A stretch of 64,000 nucleotides of DNA from Photobacterium aquae (GTDB lineage Bacteria > Pseudomonadota > Gammaproteobacteria > Enterobacterales > Vibrionaceae). The position numbers and the translations under genes were made by a program. Where the stretch lies: contig NZ_LDOT01000023.1 in the NCBI RefSeq assembly GCF_001029445.1, positions 62,001 through 126,000 on the forward strand. Direction: 5' to 3'. The notes below the pieces were generated by a model, which saw only the letters and a program-made list of their open reading frames with translations, did no database searches and was not told where the DNA came from. Each line of letters begins with the position of its first letter. Position 1 is the first letter of the stretch. Below are positions 53,415 to 63,057 of this stretch, in pieces.

Positions 53415-55304
53415 ATGAGACTCTTTAAATCGTTTCCTGGTTTTTTGGTTATCGTCAGTTTGATGGCGTCACCATGTCAGGCGGGAACGGAAAAAATATT
53501 GACGTTGAATGAGGAGCAAACAAGAGTCATCACTGTTGATGTCGGGCAGTTAAGAACGCTGACTCTCGATGATGTCACGTTCCATGCTAGCACGGGGACT
53601 ATCGTTGAATATCGTTCAGAGTATAAAAATATTATCATCCCGGACACCTTAAATAATGTCCCGGTTAAACGAATTAGCCGGAAAGCTTTTTTTAATAGTG
53701 GGCTAACAGGCCTGATATTACCTGACTCACTCGTGAGCATAGGTGCTTATGCATTTGCTGAAAATGATTTGATGGATCTGGTGATTCCCACATCCGTTAC
53801 TGAACTTGGTAAGTTTAGTTTCTCTGATAACTATTTAACCCGTCTTTCACTGCCTGATTCGCTTACGGAAATTGGCTATGGGGTATTCGACAACAATGCA
53901 TTGTCAAGTGTAGTGATACCAAACTCAGTGAAAAAAATTGGTCGTCGTGCGTTTTCTCAGAATGGTTTAGAGCAATTGCATATTCCTGATTCGGTGGTAA
54001 CCATTGGAGAGGAGGCGTTTAGGGCCAATGAACTTGTGAGCGTTAAGCTACCGCATTTTGTTACAGACATTGGTAAAAAGGCTTTTGCAGAGAATGAGTT
54101 GACGGAAGTGGTGTTGCCGAATAGTTTGACGTTGATTAAAAGTCGTATTTTCATGGATAACCCGCTTGAGCATGTGGTGCTTCCGAATGCTGTTACAGAG
54201 ATTGACGATGCAGCATTCCATGGCAATAAACTTGTCAGTATCACAATTCCAAATACGGTTACTCGTATTGGTAATTATGCTTTCGCCGCGAATAAACTTA
54301 CTCAGGTCATTATTCCTGATTCCGTAACTCGCTTGGGAGTGAGTGTTTTTTCCTATAACAAGTTATCTTTGGTTTCATTGCCCAAAACACTGTCAGCGAT
54401 CCCTGAAGAGGCGTTTAGGCATAACGTGATTACTAAGATAACATTGCCTGATTCCATCACAACGATTGGTGAACGGGCCTTTGCAGAGAATAAGTTAGCG
54501 GAGATCAACCTTCCACGCTTAGTGACGTCTATCGGTGAAGAGGCATTTGCCCATAATGCGCTAGCGGGTGTGACTATTCCAGCGTTAATAACGGTCATTC
54601 GTAGGGGGGCATTTGCCGATAATGCTTTGGCTTCGGTATCGATTCCAAACACTGTCACCACGATTGAGCACGAGGCGTTTATTAATAATGAGCTAACCAC
54701 CTTGGTTCTTCCCAATTCGATTAAAGAATTAGGGAGTTATGCATTTGCTAAGAACAAACTAAAGAGCGTGACATTGCCTGATGATTTGCGTGAAATTCCG
54801 AATAATTTGTTTTTTCGCAACCAGTTGACGCAGGTGGTGATCCCTGAAACGGTGAAGGAAATTCACCATGGTGCATTTTTAGAAAATGCGTTAACCGCGA
54901 TAGAGATTCCAGACTCGGTGACCGAAATCGGCTCTTCTGCATTTAGAGGGAATGCGCTTACGAGCGTAGAGATCCCAAGCTCGATCTCGGAAGTTGAAAC
55001 GCAGGTGTTTTCCAAGAACAAGCTCAAGCGAGTGATATTGCCTAATTCCTTGAAAACGATCGGACAGAGCGCTTTCTCTTATAATGAATTAACAGAAATA
55101 TCCATTCCAGACTCTGTGATTACCATTAAGCAAGAGGCCTTTAGGAATAATGCGCTAGCCAGTATCACCATTCCTGATGCGGTAGAGACCATTGGTCGTG
55201 GGGCGTTTAGAGGGAACAAGTTAACCACGGTAGCTATCCCTGCTTCAGTGACTAATATGAATGATTATGCCTTTGATCGTAATGTTGCGGTCAGTAAGCA
55301 GTAA
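53415..55304 (+). CDS. secreted BspA-like leucine-rich repeat protein (LRR_5)
   Basis: 629 aa from ATG 53415, which has AAGGAC about 5 bases upstream. Signal peptide MRLFKSFPGFLVIVSLMASP, then CQAG. From residue about 85 to the end there are about 23 near-perfect 23-residue repeats of the form LxxVxIPxSVxxIGxxAFxxNxL, for example LTQVIIPDSVTRLGVSVFSY. These BspA/TpLRR repeats build a curved solenoid, usually on secreted or surface proteins. No anchor motif is seen at the C-terminus. Function unknown; adhesion or binding is a guess. Confidence 0.88.
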   Translation: MRLFKSFPGFLVIVSLMASPCQAGTEKILTLNEEQTRVITVDVGQLRTLTLDDVTFHASTGTIVEYRSEYKNIIIPDTLNNVPVKRISRKAFFNSGLTGLILPDSLVSIGAYAFAENDLMDLVIPTSVTELGKFSFSDNYLTRLSLPDSLTEIGYGVFDNNALSSVVIPNSVKKIGRRAFSQNGLEQLHIPDSVVTIGEEAFRANELVSVKLPHFVTDIGKKAFAENELTEVVLPNSLTLIKSRIFMDNPLEHVVLPNAVTEIDDAAFHGNKLVSITIPNTVTRIGNYAFAANKLTQVIIPDSVTRLGVSVFSYNKLSLVSLPKTLSAIPEEAFRHNVITKITLPDSITTIGERAFAENKLAEINLPRLVTSIGEEAFAHNALAGVTIPALITVIRRGAFADNALASVSIPNTVTTIEHEAFINNELTTLVLPNSIKELGSYAFAKNKLKSVTLPDDLREIPNNLFFRNQLTQVVIPETVKEIHHGAFLENALTAIEIPDSVTEIGSSAFRGNALTSVEIPSSISEVETQVFSKNKLKRVILPNSLKTIGQSAFSYNELTEISIPDSVITIKQEAFRNNALASITIPDAVETIGRGAFRGNKLTTVAIPASVTNMNDYAFDRNVAVSKQ

Positions 55305-55321
55305 CATGATTCCAACAGTAG

Positions 55322-55346
55322 AAGCGGGATGATCATATCCCGCTTT
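55322..55346 (+). terminator. Terminator after the LRR gene
   Basis: AAGCGGGAT GATCAT ATCCCGCTTTT: a 9-bp stem with a T-run, 18 bases after the stop. Confidence 0.85.
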
Positions 55347-55408
55347 TGTGTGTTTTCGTACTTTGAATCGTGGATCTTGTGGTGTGTGGGCGCTAAATGA
55401 CGTGATAT

Positions 55409-58243
55409 TTAGGCGTCTGCACCATCAAGAATGACACAATCTGGAAATGCATCGCGAAAATCTTGCGGTACAGTCACAAGGTCATACTTGGTTTGGTAGT
55501 CACCGAAAATGTCGGGCTGACTTGCACGTCTAAAGTCGAGCTTTTTCAGTGACTTCAATTTGTATAATATCGCCGGAAACTCATAGAAGTGATTGTAAGA
55601 TAAATCAAGCTCTTCAAGTTTGGTCAGTTTTTTTAGGCTGGCGGGCAATTCCGACAGGTGATTGAAACGCAGGCTTAATCGAGTAATGTCAGTATAATGC
55701 TCGAACCCTTTTGGCAAGGCCCCCAGATTACAGTTCTCAAGGTTAAGTTCGCGAATAGTGCGTTCTTTAGGTAACCATGTTGGTAATACCGTTTTTAGAT
55801 CTGTCACATAGCCATCAGTTAAATAATATTGTGGCCCTTGGTGACAATCTTGCCGTTGTTTCTCATTGGCATTTGCGAGCACGAGGTGAAAACCGCATCC
55901 TCGATGCCAATTGAGCGTCTCGCCCTCAACTAAATCATTAATCGCATCGACACGTATTGGCGATTCTTCGTTACGAGGCAATTCTTTACGAGATAAAAGG
56001 TATAACAAACCATCACCATGATGATGGAAATATTCGCGAGAAAATGCCAAGCATAGATCTTCACCCCAATGTTTCACCCGTCGAGACAACCGCTTATAAA
56101 ATTCCCCCTCACCAGCAGGCATGCCTACATCGTTCAAGTCACGTACGTCATGGAACATCACTTTGTCGTGAACGGCCTTCTGGAACATCCCGCAGCCTTT
56201 GCCTTTGAGTAACTCACGCATTTTATTGCGAAAGGCTTTATCTGCACTGGTTTTTAGCACATAAAACATCGGCATTAACATCTCATCGGTAACACCACCT
56301 TGCTCGAGCATCGCAATAGCTACCAGATGGGCGCTCTGATCCGGTGAGCGCAGCATGGCGATAATATTATCGATCATGCCTTGCTCGCTTGATTCAGGCT
56401 GTTGCATAAACTTGGGGGCTTGGTGCTCAAACCACTCATTCAATGCCGTGTCATCAATGAGGGTATGAATAGCGTGATCAATTTGAGCGGTGGCGACAGG
56501 ATCCTTACCGATCACTACATGGGTTACTTGATCGTCGAGCTGCTTGGCAAGGGTGAATTGGTATTCTTTGGCTTTTTTATTGAGTTCTGCCTGCTTAAGG
56601 TAGCTCTTGCCACAGATAAACAGTCGGCTATTGGCATCCAATGGCTTTGCTTGCAGGTTGCGTTTTGCCTGTTCACCAAGCCATTTCATTGTACCGGCAT
56701 GCAGGGGTTTATAGCCTGCTTCCAAGAAGGTTAGATGCAATAGCGGATCGTCACAGACTAGCTGTGCAAGATTGGTTGTGTTGTAAAGCAGGGTGAATAA
56801 ACGCGATTTGGTTGCATCTGGTAAATCGCTTTGCTGGAGAATACGGCTTTCATCAACTAGCTGTGCACCCCTGCGTGCCATTTTAGCCCGTTTAAGGGTA
56901 ATGTTGTGTGCGTATAATCGTCCGTGTAAGTGCCTTAACATTTCAATCGGTTGCGATTGTGGGTGCGGTTCTAGTTTGACGGATTTTAAATCGGATACGG
57001 TGAGCAATTCATTAAACGTCATCTCTTTCGCAGCATTCGATTTTGCGTCCATAAAAATATAGGCGTACTTGAGATCGCTCATGGATGAGAGATCCCCCAA
57101 GCCAGAAAGGGCACAGTTGGTTAATGTTAAGTAGCATACGTTTTGGTGTGCTCGCAATCCGGCTGGAAGTTCAGTACCCACAGCTTTGTCGATAGATAGC
57201 GAAACGAGCGATTGCATCTGAGGCCAAATGTCGCTATTCATCGCCTGGCCTGTTATTTCTAAGTTTCTAAGCTGGGGGGCTGCGGTAAGTGCGCCAATGT
57301 TGGCCAAACTAAGCGTTGGCGCAATAAGTTTTTCAAGATCTGTGCATCGAGTGAGCAGAGGATGTAACGTCGTATAAGCGACGTCTTGCATCAGAGTCAG
57401 TTCGTACTTGATTGTCTCGATGCCTGACAAAAACGCAGGGGGGATTTCGCCAGCCATACCCGGAAGAGACAACGAAAGATAATTTATATGCTTAAGATCC
57501 GGATATAGATTTTCGGGTATGACTTTTCCGGCTAAGTGAAAGTTGAATTTGTCGCATTCAACCAGCCCATTGATTTGAATCTCGCAGCCTTTTTGGAGCG
57601 ACTTAATGCCGAAATCCAGACGTTTCATCTTTTTGGGTGATTCAATCTTCGTTTCGCCAAGTTTGTGGACTTGCAGTAACAAACTGTCAAATTGGCGAGG
57701 CATTTTGTATGTTAATGAAAGTGGTGCTTTGCTTTTGGGTTGATTGATATTGAGGTGTTTCAGGCGATCACATAGTGAGAAATCAAGATTGACGTTGTCT
57801 ACATCCACTAAATTCAATGACAGTTGATGTATTCGAGGTATTTCTTCTTTGGGGATGGCAATATCACCAGACAATACCGTTACCGAAAGTACTTTGTCTT
57901 GGTATCGGCTTAAAAATAACCCTAGATCTGCGCCATTATTTAAAATGGCATCTCCAAGCATATTGGTAATGAGGGGCATTTCGTCCGTATTAAGCCCCGT
58001 CAGGTCAAGTGCTGCATCTGTCGCTAGTTCATTTAAGTTAGGGAAGGCACGGAAAAAATCAGCATTGAGAGTGCGAGGCGCACACGTCACGCGGTCTAAA
58101 ATCTCCCTGACATTCGGGAATGCAGCGCCAATGTCGCTCCACACAGGTTGCTCTGCTGTACCAAAATATTCAATGGTTTTGATTTTTGGGTTGCAGACGA
58201 GGCCATCAGCTATGAGTGCATCAGTGAGTTTTATTTTAGTCAT
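55409..58243 (-). CDS. large cytoplasmic LRR protein with BRCT-like domain
   Basis: 944 aa from ATG 58243 (MTKIKLTDALIADGLVCNPK). The N-terminal half has irregular leucine-rich repeats (LKHINYLSLSLPGMAGEIPP, VCYLTLTNCALSGLGDLSSM). Residues about 535-600 look like a BRCT domain (RLFICGKSYLKQAELNKKAK, with THVVIGKDP). A helical HEAT-like stretch is next (MLRSPDQSAHLVAIAMLEQG). Four canonical LRRs end the protein (IRELNLENCNLGALPKGF, LEELDLSYNHFYEFPAIL). No signal peptide, so it probably acts in the cytoplasm, perhaps in protein-protein or DNA-damage-related contacts. Convergent with the secreted LRR gene. Confidence 0.8.
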   Translation of the reverse strand: MTKIKLTDALIADGLVCNPKIKTIEYFGTAEQPVWSDIGAAFPNVREILDRVTCAPRTLNADFFRAFPNLNELATDAALDLTGLNTDEMPLITNMLGDAILNNGADLGLFLSRYQDKVLSVTVLSGDIAIPKEEIPRIHQLSLNLVDVDNVNLDFSLCDRLKHLNINQPKSKAPLSLTYKMPRQFDSLLLQVHKLGETKIESPKKMKRLDFGIKSLQKGCEIQINGLVECDKFNFHLAGKVIPENLYPDLKHINYLSLSLPGMAGEIPPAFLSGIETIKYELTLMQDVAYTTLHPLLTRCTDLEKLIAPTLSLANIGALTAAPQLRNLEITGQAMNSDIWPQMQSLVSLSIDKAVGTELPAGLRAHQNVCYLTLTNCALSGLGDLSSMSDLKYAYIFMDAKSNAAKEMTFNELLTVSDLKSVKLEPHPQSQPIEMLRHLHGRLYAHNITLKRAKMARRGAQLVDESRILQQSDLPDATKSRLFTLLYNTTNLAQLVCDDPLLHLTFLEAGYKPLHAGTMKWLGEQAKRNLQAKPLDANSRLFICGKSYLKQAELNKKAKEYQFTLAKQLDDQVTHVVIGKDPVATAQIDHAIHTLIDDTALNEWFEHQAPKFMQQPESSEQGMIDNIIAMLRSPDQSAHLVAIAMLEQGGVTDEMLMPMFYVLKTSADKAFRNKMRELLKGKGCGMFQKAVHDKVMFHDVRDLNDVGMPAGEGEFYKRLSRRVKHWGEDLCLAFSREYFHHHGDGLLYLLSRKELPRNEESPIRVDAINDLVEGETLNWHRGCGFHLVLANANEKQRQDCHQGPQYYLTDGYVTDLKTVLPTWLPKERTIRELNLENCNLGALPKGFEHYTDITRLSLRFNHLSELPASLKKLTKLEELDLSYNHFYEFPAILYKLKSLKKLDFRRASQPDIFGDYQTKYDLVTVPQDFRDAFPDCVILDGADA

Positions 58244-58487
58244 TTTGTACCGTGCAGTTATTATAAAATTTAAGTGGTAGATGTAAGTTTTATTACTCTC
58301 ATAATTACATGTCGGTAACAAAATAAATATTGAGACAATAAAGCAATCGAGGAACATTATAAATAATATAAATATTTATTGGGATAGACCATCAACGTAA
58401 AGTTGTTCTATCGTGATGGCGGTGGATATTGAATTCTTGCGTTATCTTGGATTCTATATGAAATAGATTAGCTAATAGGTTCGTATT

Positions 58488-58895
58488 ATGAGTAAGTCAG
58501 TCCAGCAACAAATCGGTAATGTTGCGCTTGTTGTTGAAAATTATGATGATGCCATTGATTTTTACACAAAAAAGCTACAATTCACGCTGATTGAGGATAC
58601 CGATTTAGGTGGAGGGAAGCGGTGGGTACAGGTATCACCGCCAAATTCAAACGGGACGAATTTGCTATTGGCCCAAGCGAGTACAGAAGAGCAATTGAAG
58701 TCAGTAGGTAATCAAAGCGGTGGCCGTGTCTTTTTATTCTTGCAGACGAATGATTTTTGGCGAGATTACGAACACATGAAAGCAAATGGGGTGGTATTTA
58801 ACGAAGAGCCGCGTGTCGAGGAATATGGCACTGTTGTGGTATTCCAAGATCTCTATGGCAATAAGTGGGATTTGCTGCAACTCAAGTCTCGTTGA
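58488..58895 (+). CDS. VOC-superfamily protein (glyoxalase/bleomycin-resistance-like)
   Basis: 135 aa with two beta-alpha-beta-beta-beta modules. The opening VALVVENYDDAIDFYTKKLQ and the closing EEYGTVVVFQDLYGNKWDLL are characteristic. The final Glu metal ligand of glyoxalase (usually NxxEL) reads Asp here (NKWDLL), as in many VOC members. Substrate unknown. Confidence 0.9.
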   Translation: MSKSVQQQIGNVALVVENYDDAIDFYTKKLQFTLIEDTDLGGGKRWVQVSPPNSNGTNLLLAQASTEEQLKSVGNQSGGRVFLFLQTNDFWRDYEHMKANGVVFNEEPRVEEYGTVVVFQDLYGNKWDLLQLKSR

Positions 58896-58985
58896 TTTTG
58901 GTTCGAAATATTCCCCCTCCAACTCCCCCTTGATCTTGAAAAGAAGGGAGAGTCAGAGTCGATTTTCTAGGGAATCAGTCGCCTG

Positions 58986-59987
58986 TTATTTCTGCGCTTG
59001 TTCGATGGCTACAGCAACGGCTACAGTCGCACCGACCATCGGGTTGTTGCCCATGCCGATCAGTCCCATCATTTCAACGTGGGCTGGTACGGATGAAGAT
59101 CCGGCAAACTGGGCGTCGGAGTGCATCCGCCCCATAGTGTCTGTCATACCGTATGAGGCTGGGCCCGCAGCAACGTTGTCTGGGTGTAGGGTACGGCCTG
59201 TACCGCCACCAGAGGCAACAGAGAAGTAGGCTTTGCCCGTTTCGAGGCGTTCTTTTTTGTAGGTACCTGCTACTGGGTGCTGGAAGCGGGTCGGGTTGGT
59301 GGAGTTGCCGGTAATTGAGATGTCGACATTTTCCCGGTGCATGATCGCAACGCCCTCGCTCACATCATCAGCTCCGTAGCAGTTGATCTCGCCGCGTGGG
59401 CCTTGGGAGAAGCGACGTTCTTCGACAACGCGCAATTCGCCGGTGTCATAGTCATACTGGGTTTGTACGTAGTTGAAGCCGTTGATACGGGAGATCAGGT
59501 AGGCGGCATCTTTGCCTAGGCCATTGAGGATCACGCGCAGCGGCTGTTGGCGTACTTTGTTGGCATTAAGGGCGATTTTGATTGCCCCTTCGGCGGCCGC
59601 ATAGGATTCATGACCGGCAAGGAAACAGAAGCATTGGGTTTCTTCGCTGAGCAGGCGTGCGCTCAAGCGGCCGTGGCCAAGGCCGACTTTGCGTTGGTCT
59701 GCAACGGATCCCGGAATACAAAAAGCCTGCAGGCCTTCACCGAGATAGTCTGCGGCTTGGGCGGCTGTTGTCGCGCCTTCTTTTAGGGCAATTGCCGCAC
59801 CCAGGACATAGGCCCAAGACGCATTTTCAAATGCAATCGGCTGGGTTTCCTTGACGATCTGGTATGGGTCTACGCCTTGCTCCTTGCAGTATGCCTGAGC
59901 CTCTTCGAGTGATTGGAAACCGTACTTTTCCAGTACTGGGGTGATTTGGTTAATGCGGCGGTCGTAGCTTTCAAATAGTGCTGCCAT
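58986..59987 (-). CDS. GGGtGRT protein
   Basis: 333 aa. Contains the family-naming motif ASGGGTGRTLHPDNVAAGPA and the preceding AYFSV, plus MGLIGMGNNPMVGATVAVAV at the end. A conserved protein of unknown function found with a NifU-like partner in anaerobes and facultative bacteria. Here the partner gene lies immediately upstream on the same strand, 76 bp away. Confidence 0.9.
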   Translation of the reverse strand: MAALFESYDRRINQITPVLEKYGFQSLEEAQAYCKEQGVDPYQIVKETQPIAFENASWAYVLGAAIALKEGATTAAQAADYLGEGLQAFCIPGSVADQRKVGLGHGRLSARLLSEETQCFCFLAGHESYAAAEGAIKIALNANKVRQQPLRVILNGLGKDAAYLISRINGFNYVQTQYDYDTGELRVVEERRFSQGPRGEINCYGADDVSEGVAIMHRENVDISITGNSTNPTRFQHPVAGTYKKERLETGKAYFSVASGGGTGRTLHPDNVAAGPASYGMTDTMGRMHSDAQFAGSSSVPAHVEMMGLIGMGNNPMVGATVAVAVAIEQAQK

Positions 59988-60063
59988 GATGATGTCCTCG
60001 ATAAATCGTTGTCGTTAGCTGGCTTGGTGACGGTGTCACAGTCAATGATGCAGGTTGCACATC

Positions 60064-60756
60064 TCACTCATGGCGCGGGTCGATAGTGCGAACCGCTTCG
60101 TCGAATCGGCCGTATTGGCCCGTAGCCAGTTCCATTGCTTGCTCGGCGGGCGTACCTTTACCGATGGATTCCATCATTTTCCCAAGATTGACAAAGCGGT
60201 AGCCGATGATTTCGTCGTTTTCATCGAGGGCCAGTTTGGTGATATAGCCTTCCGCCATTTCCATGTAACGTGGCCCTTTGGCGCGTGTACCGTAGTGGGT
60301 GCCGATTTGGCTGCGTAGGCCCTTGCCTAAGTCTTCCAGCCCGGCGCCAATTGGCAAGCCGTCCAGTGAGAAGGCGGTCTGGGTACGGCCATAGACGTAC
60401 TGAAGGAAAATTTCACGCATTGCAACGTTGATGGCATCGCACACCAAGTCGGTGTTGAGTGCTTCGAGGATAGTTTTGCCGGTGATGAGTTCAGAGGCCA
60501 TTGCTGCCGAGTGGGTCATGCCTGAACAGCCGATTGTTTCGATAAGGGCTTCTTCGATAATGCCGTTTTTCACGTTCAAGGTCAGTTTGGCTGCGCCTTG
60601 TTGCGGGGCACATGTGCCAACACCGTGGCTGACACCGGAAATGGCAATTACATCTTTCGGGCTCACCCAGCGGCCTTCGACAGGGATAGGGGCTGACGCA
60701 TGTTGTGGGCCACGTTGGATCGGACACATATTTTGAATTTCAGTGGAATATTGCAT
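60064..60756 (-). CDS. NifU-like iron-sulfur cluster scaffold protein
   Basis: 230 aa from ATG 60756 (MQYSTEIQNMCPIQRGPQHA). Cysteines likely to hold a cluster: MCPIQRG, GVGTCAPQQG and TIGCSGMTHSAAM. This matches the iron-sulfur cluster assembly scaffold-like protein that co-occurs with GGGtGRT proteins. The pair is expected to work together, but no reaction is established. Confidence 0.85.
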   Translation of the reverse strand: MQYSTEIQNMCPIQRGPQHASAPIPVEGRWVSPKDVIAISGVSHGVGTCAPQQGAAKLTLNVKNGIIEEALIETIGCSGMTHSAAMASELITGKTILEALNTDLVCDAINVAMREIFLQYVYGRTQTAFSLDGLPIGAGLEDLGKGLRSQIGTHYGTRAKGPRYMEMAEGYITKLALDENDEIIGYRFVNLGKMMESIGKGTPAEQAMELATGQYGRFDEAVRTIDPRHE

Positions 60757-61229
60757 TGCTCTTGCTCTCAGTGTCAGCTTGAAATAGTGAGCAAAGAATG
60801 GGGGAGGATATACGAACGCTAACAACATTCCGCTTTGTTGATGAGAACAAAGACAGATCCCCGGCCATTCAGTGCCGTGTTGCTAGACGTCATTATCCTT
60901 TTTGAGCAAATGGCACAAGGCCGATCAAGAAAGGCGGTTAAAGGAGGAACATCATCTCCCGCCAAGCGGTAGGGCGCTTGGCATGGTTGTGGGTATTGCC
61001 GCAACCGATGGATAAACTATACGCCAAATTATGAAAAATGAACGTGTAATAATGGCAATACTAGATTGCATTATTGAGTGACGGATACGGAAGTGCTGCA
61101 TAACGAGGGGCGAGTTAATCAACCTGCGACGAAATAAAATTTGCCAAATCCTGACGTAGTTTTACATTAGCCGAACATTGTTTTTAATTTGGGGAGCTAT
61201 CCTGAGCCCAATTGTTTAGGAGAGACCCT
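60757..61229. other. Intergenic region without gene
   Basis: 473 bp. No ORF longer than 16 codons has a ribosome site. It contains promoters for the scaffold gene (minus) and the His-rich gene (plus). I looked for an FNR site and did not find a good one. Confidence 0.4.
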
Positions 61230-61616
61230 ATGAAAAAATTTGCTATCGTCCATTCTGCCTCCCCTCAGAGCGTTCCTGCCACATCAGCAAGAAAGCCGAA
61301 GCGGGCGGTGGCAATGATTGTTGCGGCGCTGGTGATGTCGCTTGGGATGCCGGGCATAGCTGAGGCGGGTGGCCGTCATCATCATAAACACCACAAGCAC
61401 AAGCATAAACACCATCATCACCACCACCATCATCACCATTACAAGAAGAAGGTTGTGGTCGTGCACAAAGAGCCGAGGCACCACCATTATCATCGAAGCC
61501 GTTTGCCGGAGATCGCGACATTTGCCATTATCGCCGGTGCAACATATGCCATTATTGACAATCACTACTACAAAAAACGTGGTGATAGCTATGAATATGT
61601 CGCCAAACCCCGCTAA
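61230..61616 (+). CDS. exported polyhistidine protein, 128 aa
   Basis: ATG 61230 has TAGGAGAG upstream. N-terminal region MKKFAIVHSASPQSVPATSA then a hydrophobic signal (MIVAALVMSLGMPGIAEA). The mature protein starts GGRHHHKHHKHKHKHHHHHH with an unbroken run of ten His, then KKKVVVVHKEPRHHHYHRSR. A short TM-like FAIIAGATYAIIDNHYY follows. Probably binds divalent metal (Ni, Zn, Cu) in the periplasm or envelope (inference). An upstream in-frame start at 61212 is possible. Confidence 0.75.
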   Translation: MKKFAIVHSASPQSVPATSARKPKRAVAMIVAALVMSLGMPGIAEAGGRHHHKHHKHKHKHHHHHHHHHHYKKKVVVVHKEPRHHHYHRSRLPEIATFAIIAGATYAIIDNHYYKKRGDSYEYVAKPR

Positions 61617-61659
61617 TACCGCTTTGCCATTGCCACCTTTGGGGGTGGCAATGAGAAAG

Positions 61660-62004
61660 TTACCAAACGAAGCATTTGAAGATAAGCAGGATCACGGTAA
61701 CGGTGATCAGCCCTAGCCATCCCAATGTTTTGGTGACTGTTTCAGGTGAGTGTGAATTGAAGTGAGGGAATAAAATCGCCCCGAAGCTGATCATCGGAAG
61801 AAAACCGTACAGCTGGCCGAAATGGCTTGAGGTTCCTATGGGAAAGGGAGGGACAAGTGTATGAATGACAATGTAAATGCCATAGACTGCCATCGCCCAA
61901 TAGGCTTCCCTGCGGGATGGATTGTCCTCGCCTGACCAGAAATAAAATCCGCTTAACACGAAAAGTGTAATAAAACTCAGCAACTCATCGCTCCATCTTA
62001 TCAA
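61660..62004 (-). CDS. small multi-TM membrane protein
   Basis: 114 aa. Four TM segments (LLSFITLFVLSGFYFW, WAMAVYGIYIVIHTLV, QLYGFLPMISFGAILF, LGWLGLITVTVILLIF). Family not recognised. It overlaps the stop of the methyltransferase by 4 bp, so the two are likely co-transcribed. Confidence 0.68.
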   Translation of the reverse strand: MIRWSDELLSFITLFVLSGFYFWSGEDNPSRREAYWAMAVYGIYIVIHTLVPPFPIGTSSHFGQLYGFLPMISFGAILFPHFNSHSPETVTKTLGWLGLITVTVILLIFKCFVW

Positions 62005-62714
62005 TGGCTGTTCGCGGTATAGGTTGAATAGTAGATATCAACCTTTATCGGCAAAAGCGCATTGATACCCCCAAGTTTTTCTACCACGGATGCAAACGCA
62101 CCCTGTTGGCCGAAGTGCTGGCAGAGTTGCTCATAGCGGGTAGATGAAGAAAATAAGATATGTGCGAGCTGCTGTGCATTGACATCCAGCGTTAATTGGC
62201 TGGTTATGATCTGACGTTCAACAAGTGTTTTGTAATCACTCAGGTTGATGGCGTGATCATAGTTGGATGGGGTTGCTGCAGTCTCGATGCCTAGCAGAGA
62301 CATATATTCGCAGAGCAAAACCTCGAAATCGTACACAATGACGGTGGCATTGGCGGCGCAGACCCGCTCAAGCTCCGTCACTAAGGCATCGGACTTGGCA
62401 TAAGAGAGCGAACCGGCGAAGGTGACGACATCGGCACAATGGTCGGGTAATGGTAGGTGTTCCCCTGAGCCCTGTGAGTAATGGATGCCATCTGCGGGCT
62501 TAGTTTGATCCAGCATATCTTGGCTTGGATCGACACCGTAAACGTTTTGGCAGTAGTGGCTAAGCGCAACGGTTGAAATGCCCGTTCCACAGCCAATATC
62601 AACGCCGCAGGCAAGGTGCTGTCCGGCCAGGATCTCGTTGAGGATCATCTGGTGGAGCGGTGGCCGATAGGCGGCATAATGCTGTGAAATTTCGCTGTTG
62701 TATTGTTCGCTCAT
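62001..62714 (-). CDS. class I SAM-dependent methyltransferase
   Basis: 237 aa. Motif I GVDIGCGTGISTVALS, acidic loop VYGVDPSQDM, and GSGEHLPLPDHCADVVTFAG: a standard Methyltransf_11 layout of the UbiE/BioC-like type. Substrate unknown. No biosynthetic neighbours. Confidence 0.88.
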   Translation of the reverse strand: MSEQYNSEISQHYAAYRPPLHQMILNEILAGQHLACGVDIGCGTGISTVALSHYCQNVYGVDPSQDMLDQTKPADGIHYSQGSGEHLPLPDHCADVVTFAGSLSYAKSDALVTELERVCAANATVIVYDFEVLLCEYMSLLGIETAATPSNYDHAINLSDYKTLVERQIITSQLTLDVNAQQLAHILFSSSTRYEQLCQHFGQQGAFASVVEKLGGINALLPIKVDIYYSTYTANSH

Positions 62715-63057
62715 GGGCTTCCGTCCTTGTGATCTGCTTAATTAGCGGTTTGGTTTTATCTGCATGATTTTAAGTCTGAAAATCACCAAGTCAAACGGTT
62801 AGCCATCAGGTATTTCGAGCCAAGGAGCAAGTGGCTTGTGTGCATTGCTTATGGGTAAAGTGCTGGGACTTTGCCAAGGGAGAATAAAGATATTCGTATA
62901 AGAAGTCTTGAGAGCTGTGAGTTGCGTAAATATGGTTATAAAACCACCAAACACGGTACATTTTGATGCTTGCGGCAGTAAACATCGTTTAAGTCACTAA
63001 AAAATAATAACAAGCTGGTTACACTGGTGATAAGTACCTGTTTATGGAGGGAGCCAT
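62715..63057. other. Intergenic region upstream of the protease gene
   Basis: 343 bp. No gene seen. Only the protease ribosome site GGAGG at 63046-63050 is firm. Confidence 0.4.

Noticed and set aside
61243..61565. Reverse frames across the His-rich gene
   Set aside because: They are shadows of the CAT/CAC-rich tract (giving Met/Val/Asp runs).
61628..61653. Perfect inverted repeat CATTGCCACC/GGTGGCAATG after the His-rich gene
   Set aside because: Considered as a terminator, but no T-run follows on either strand; not listed as one.
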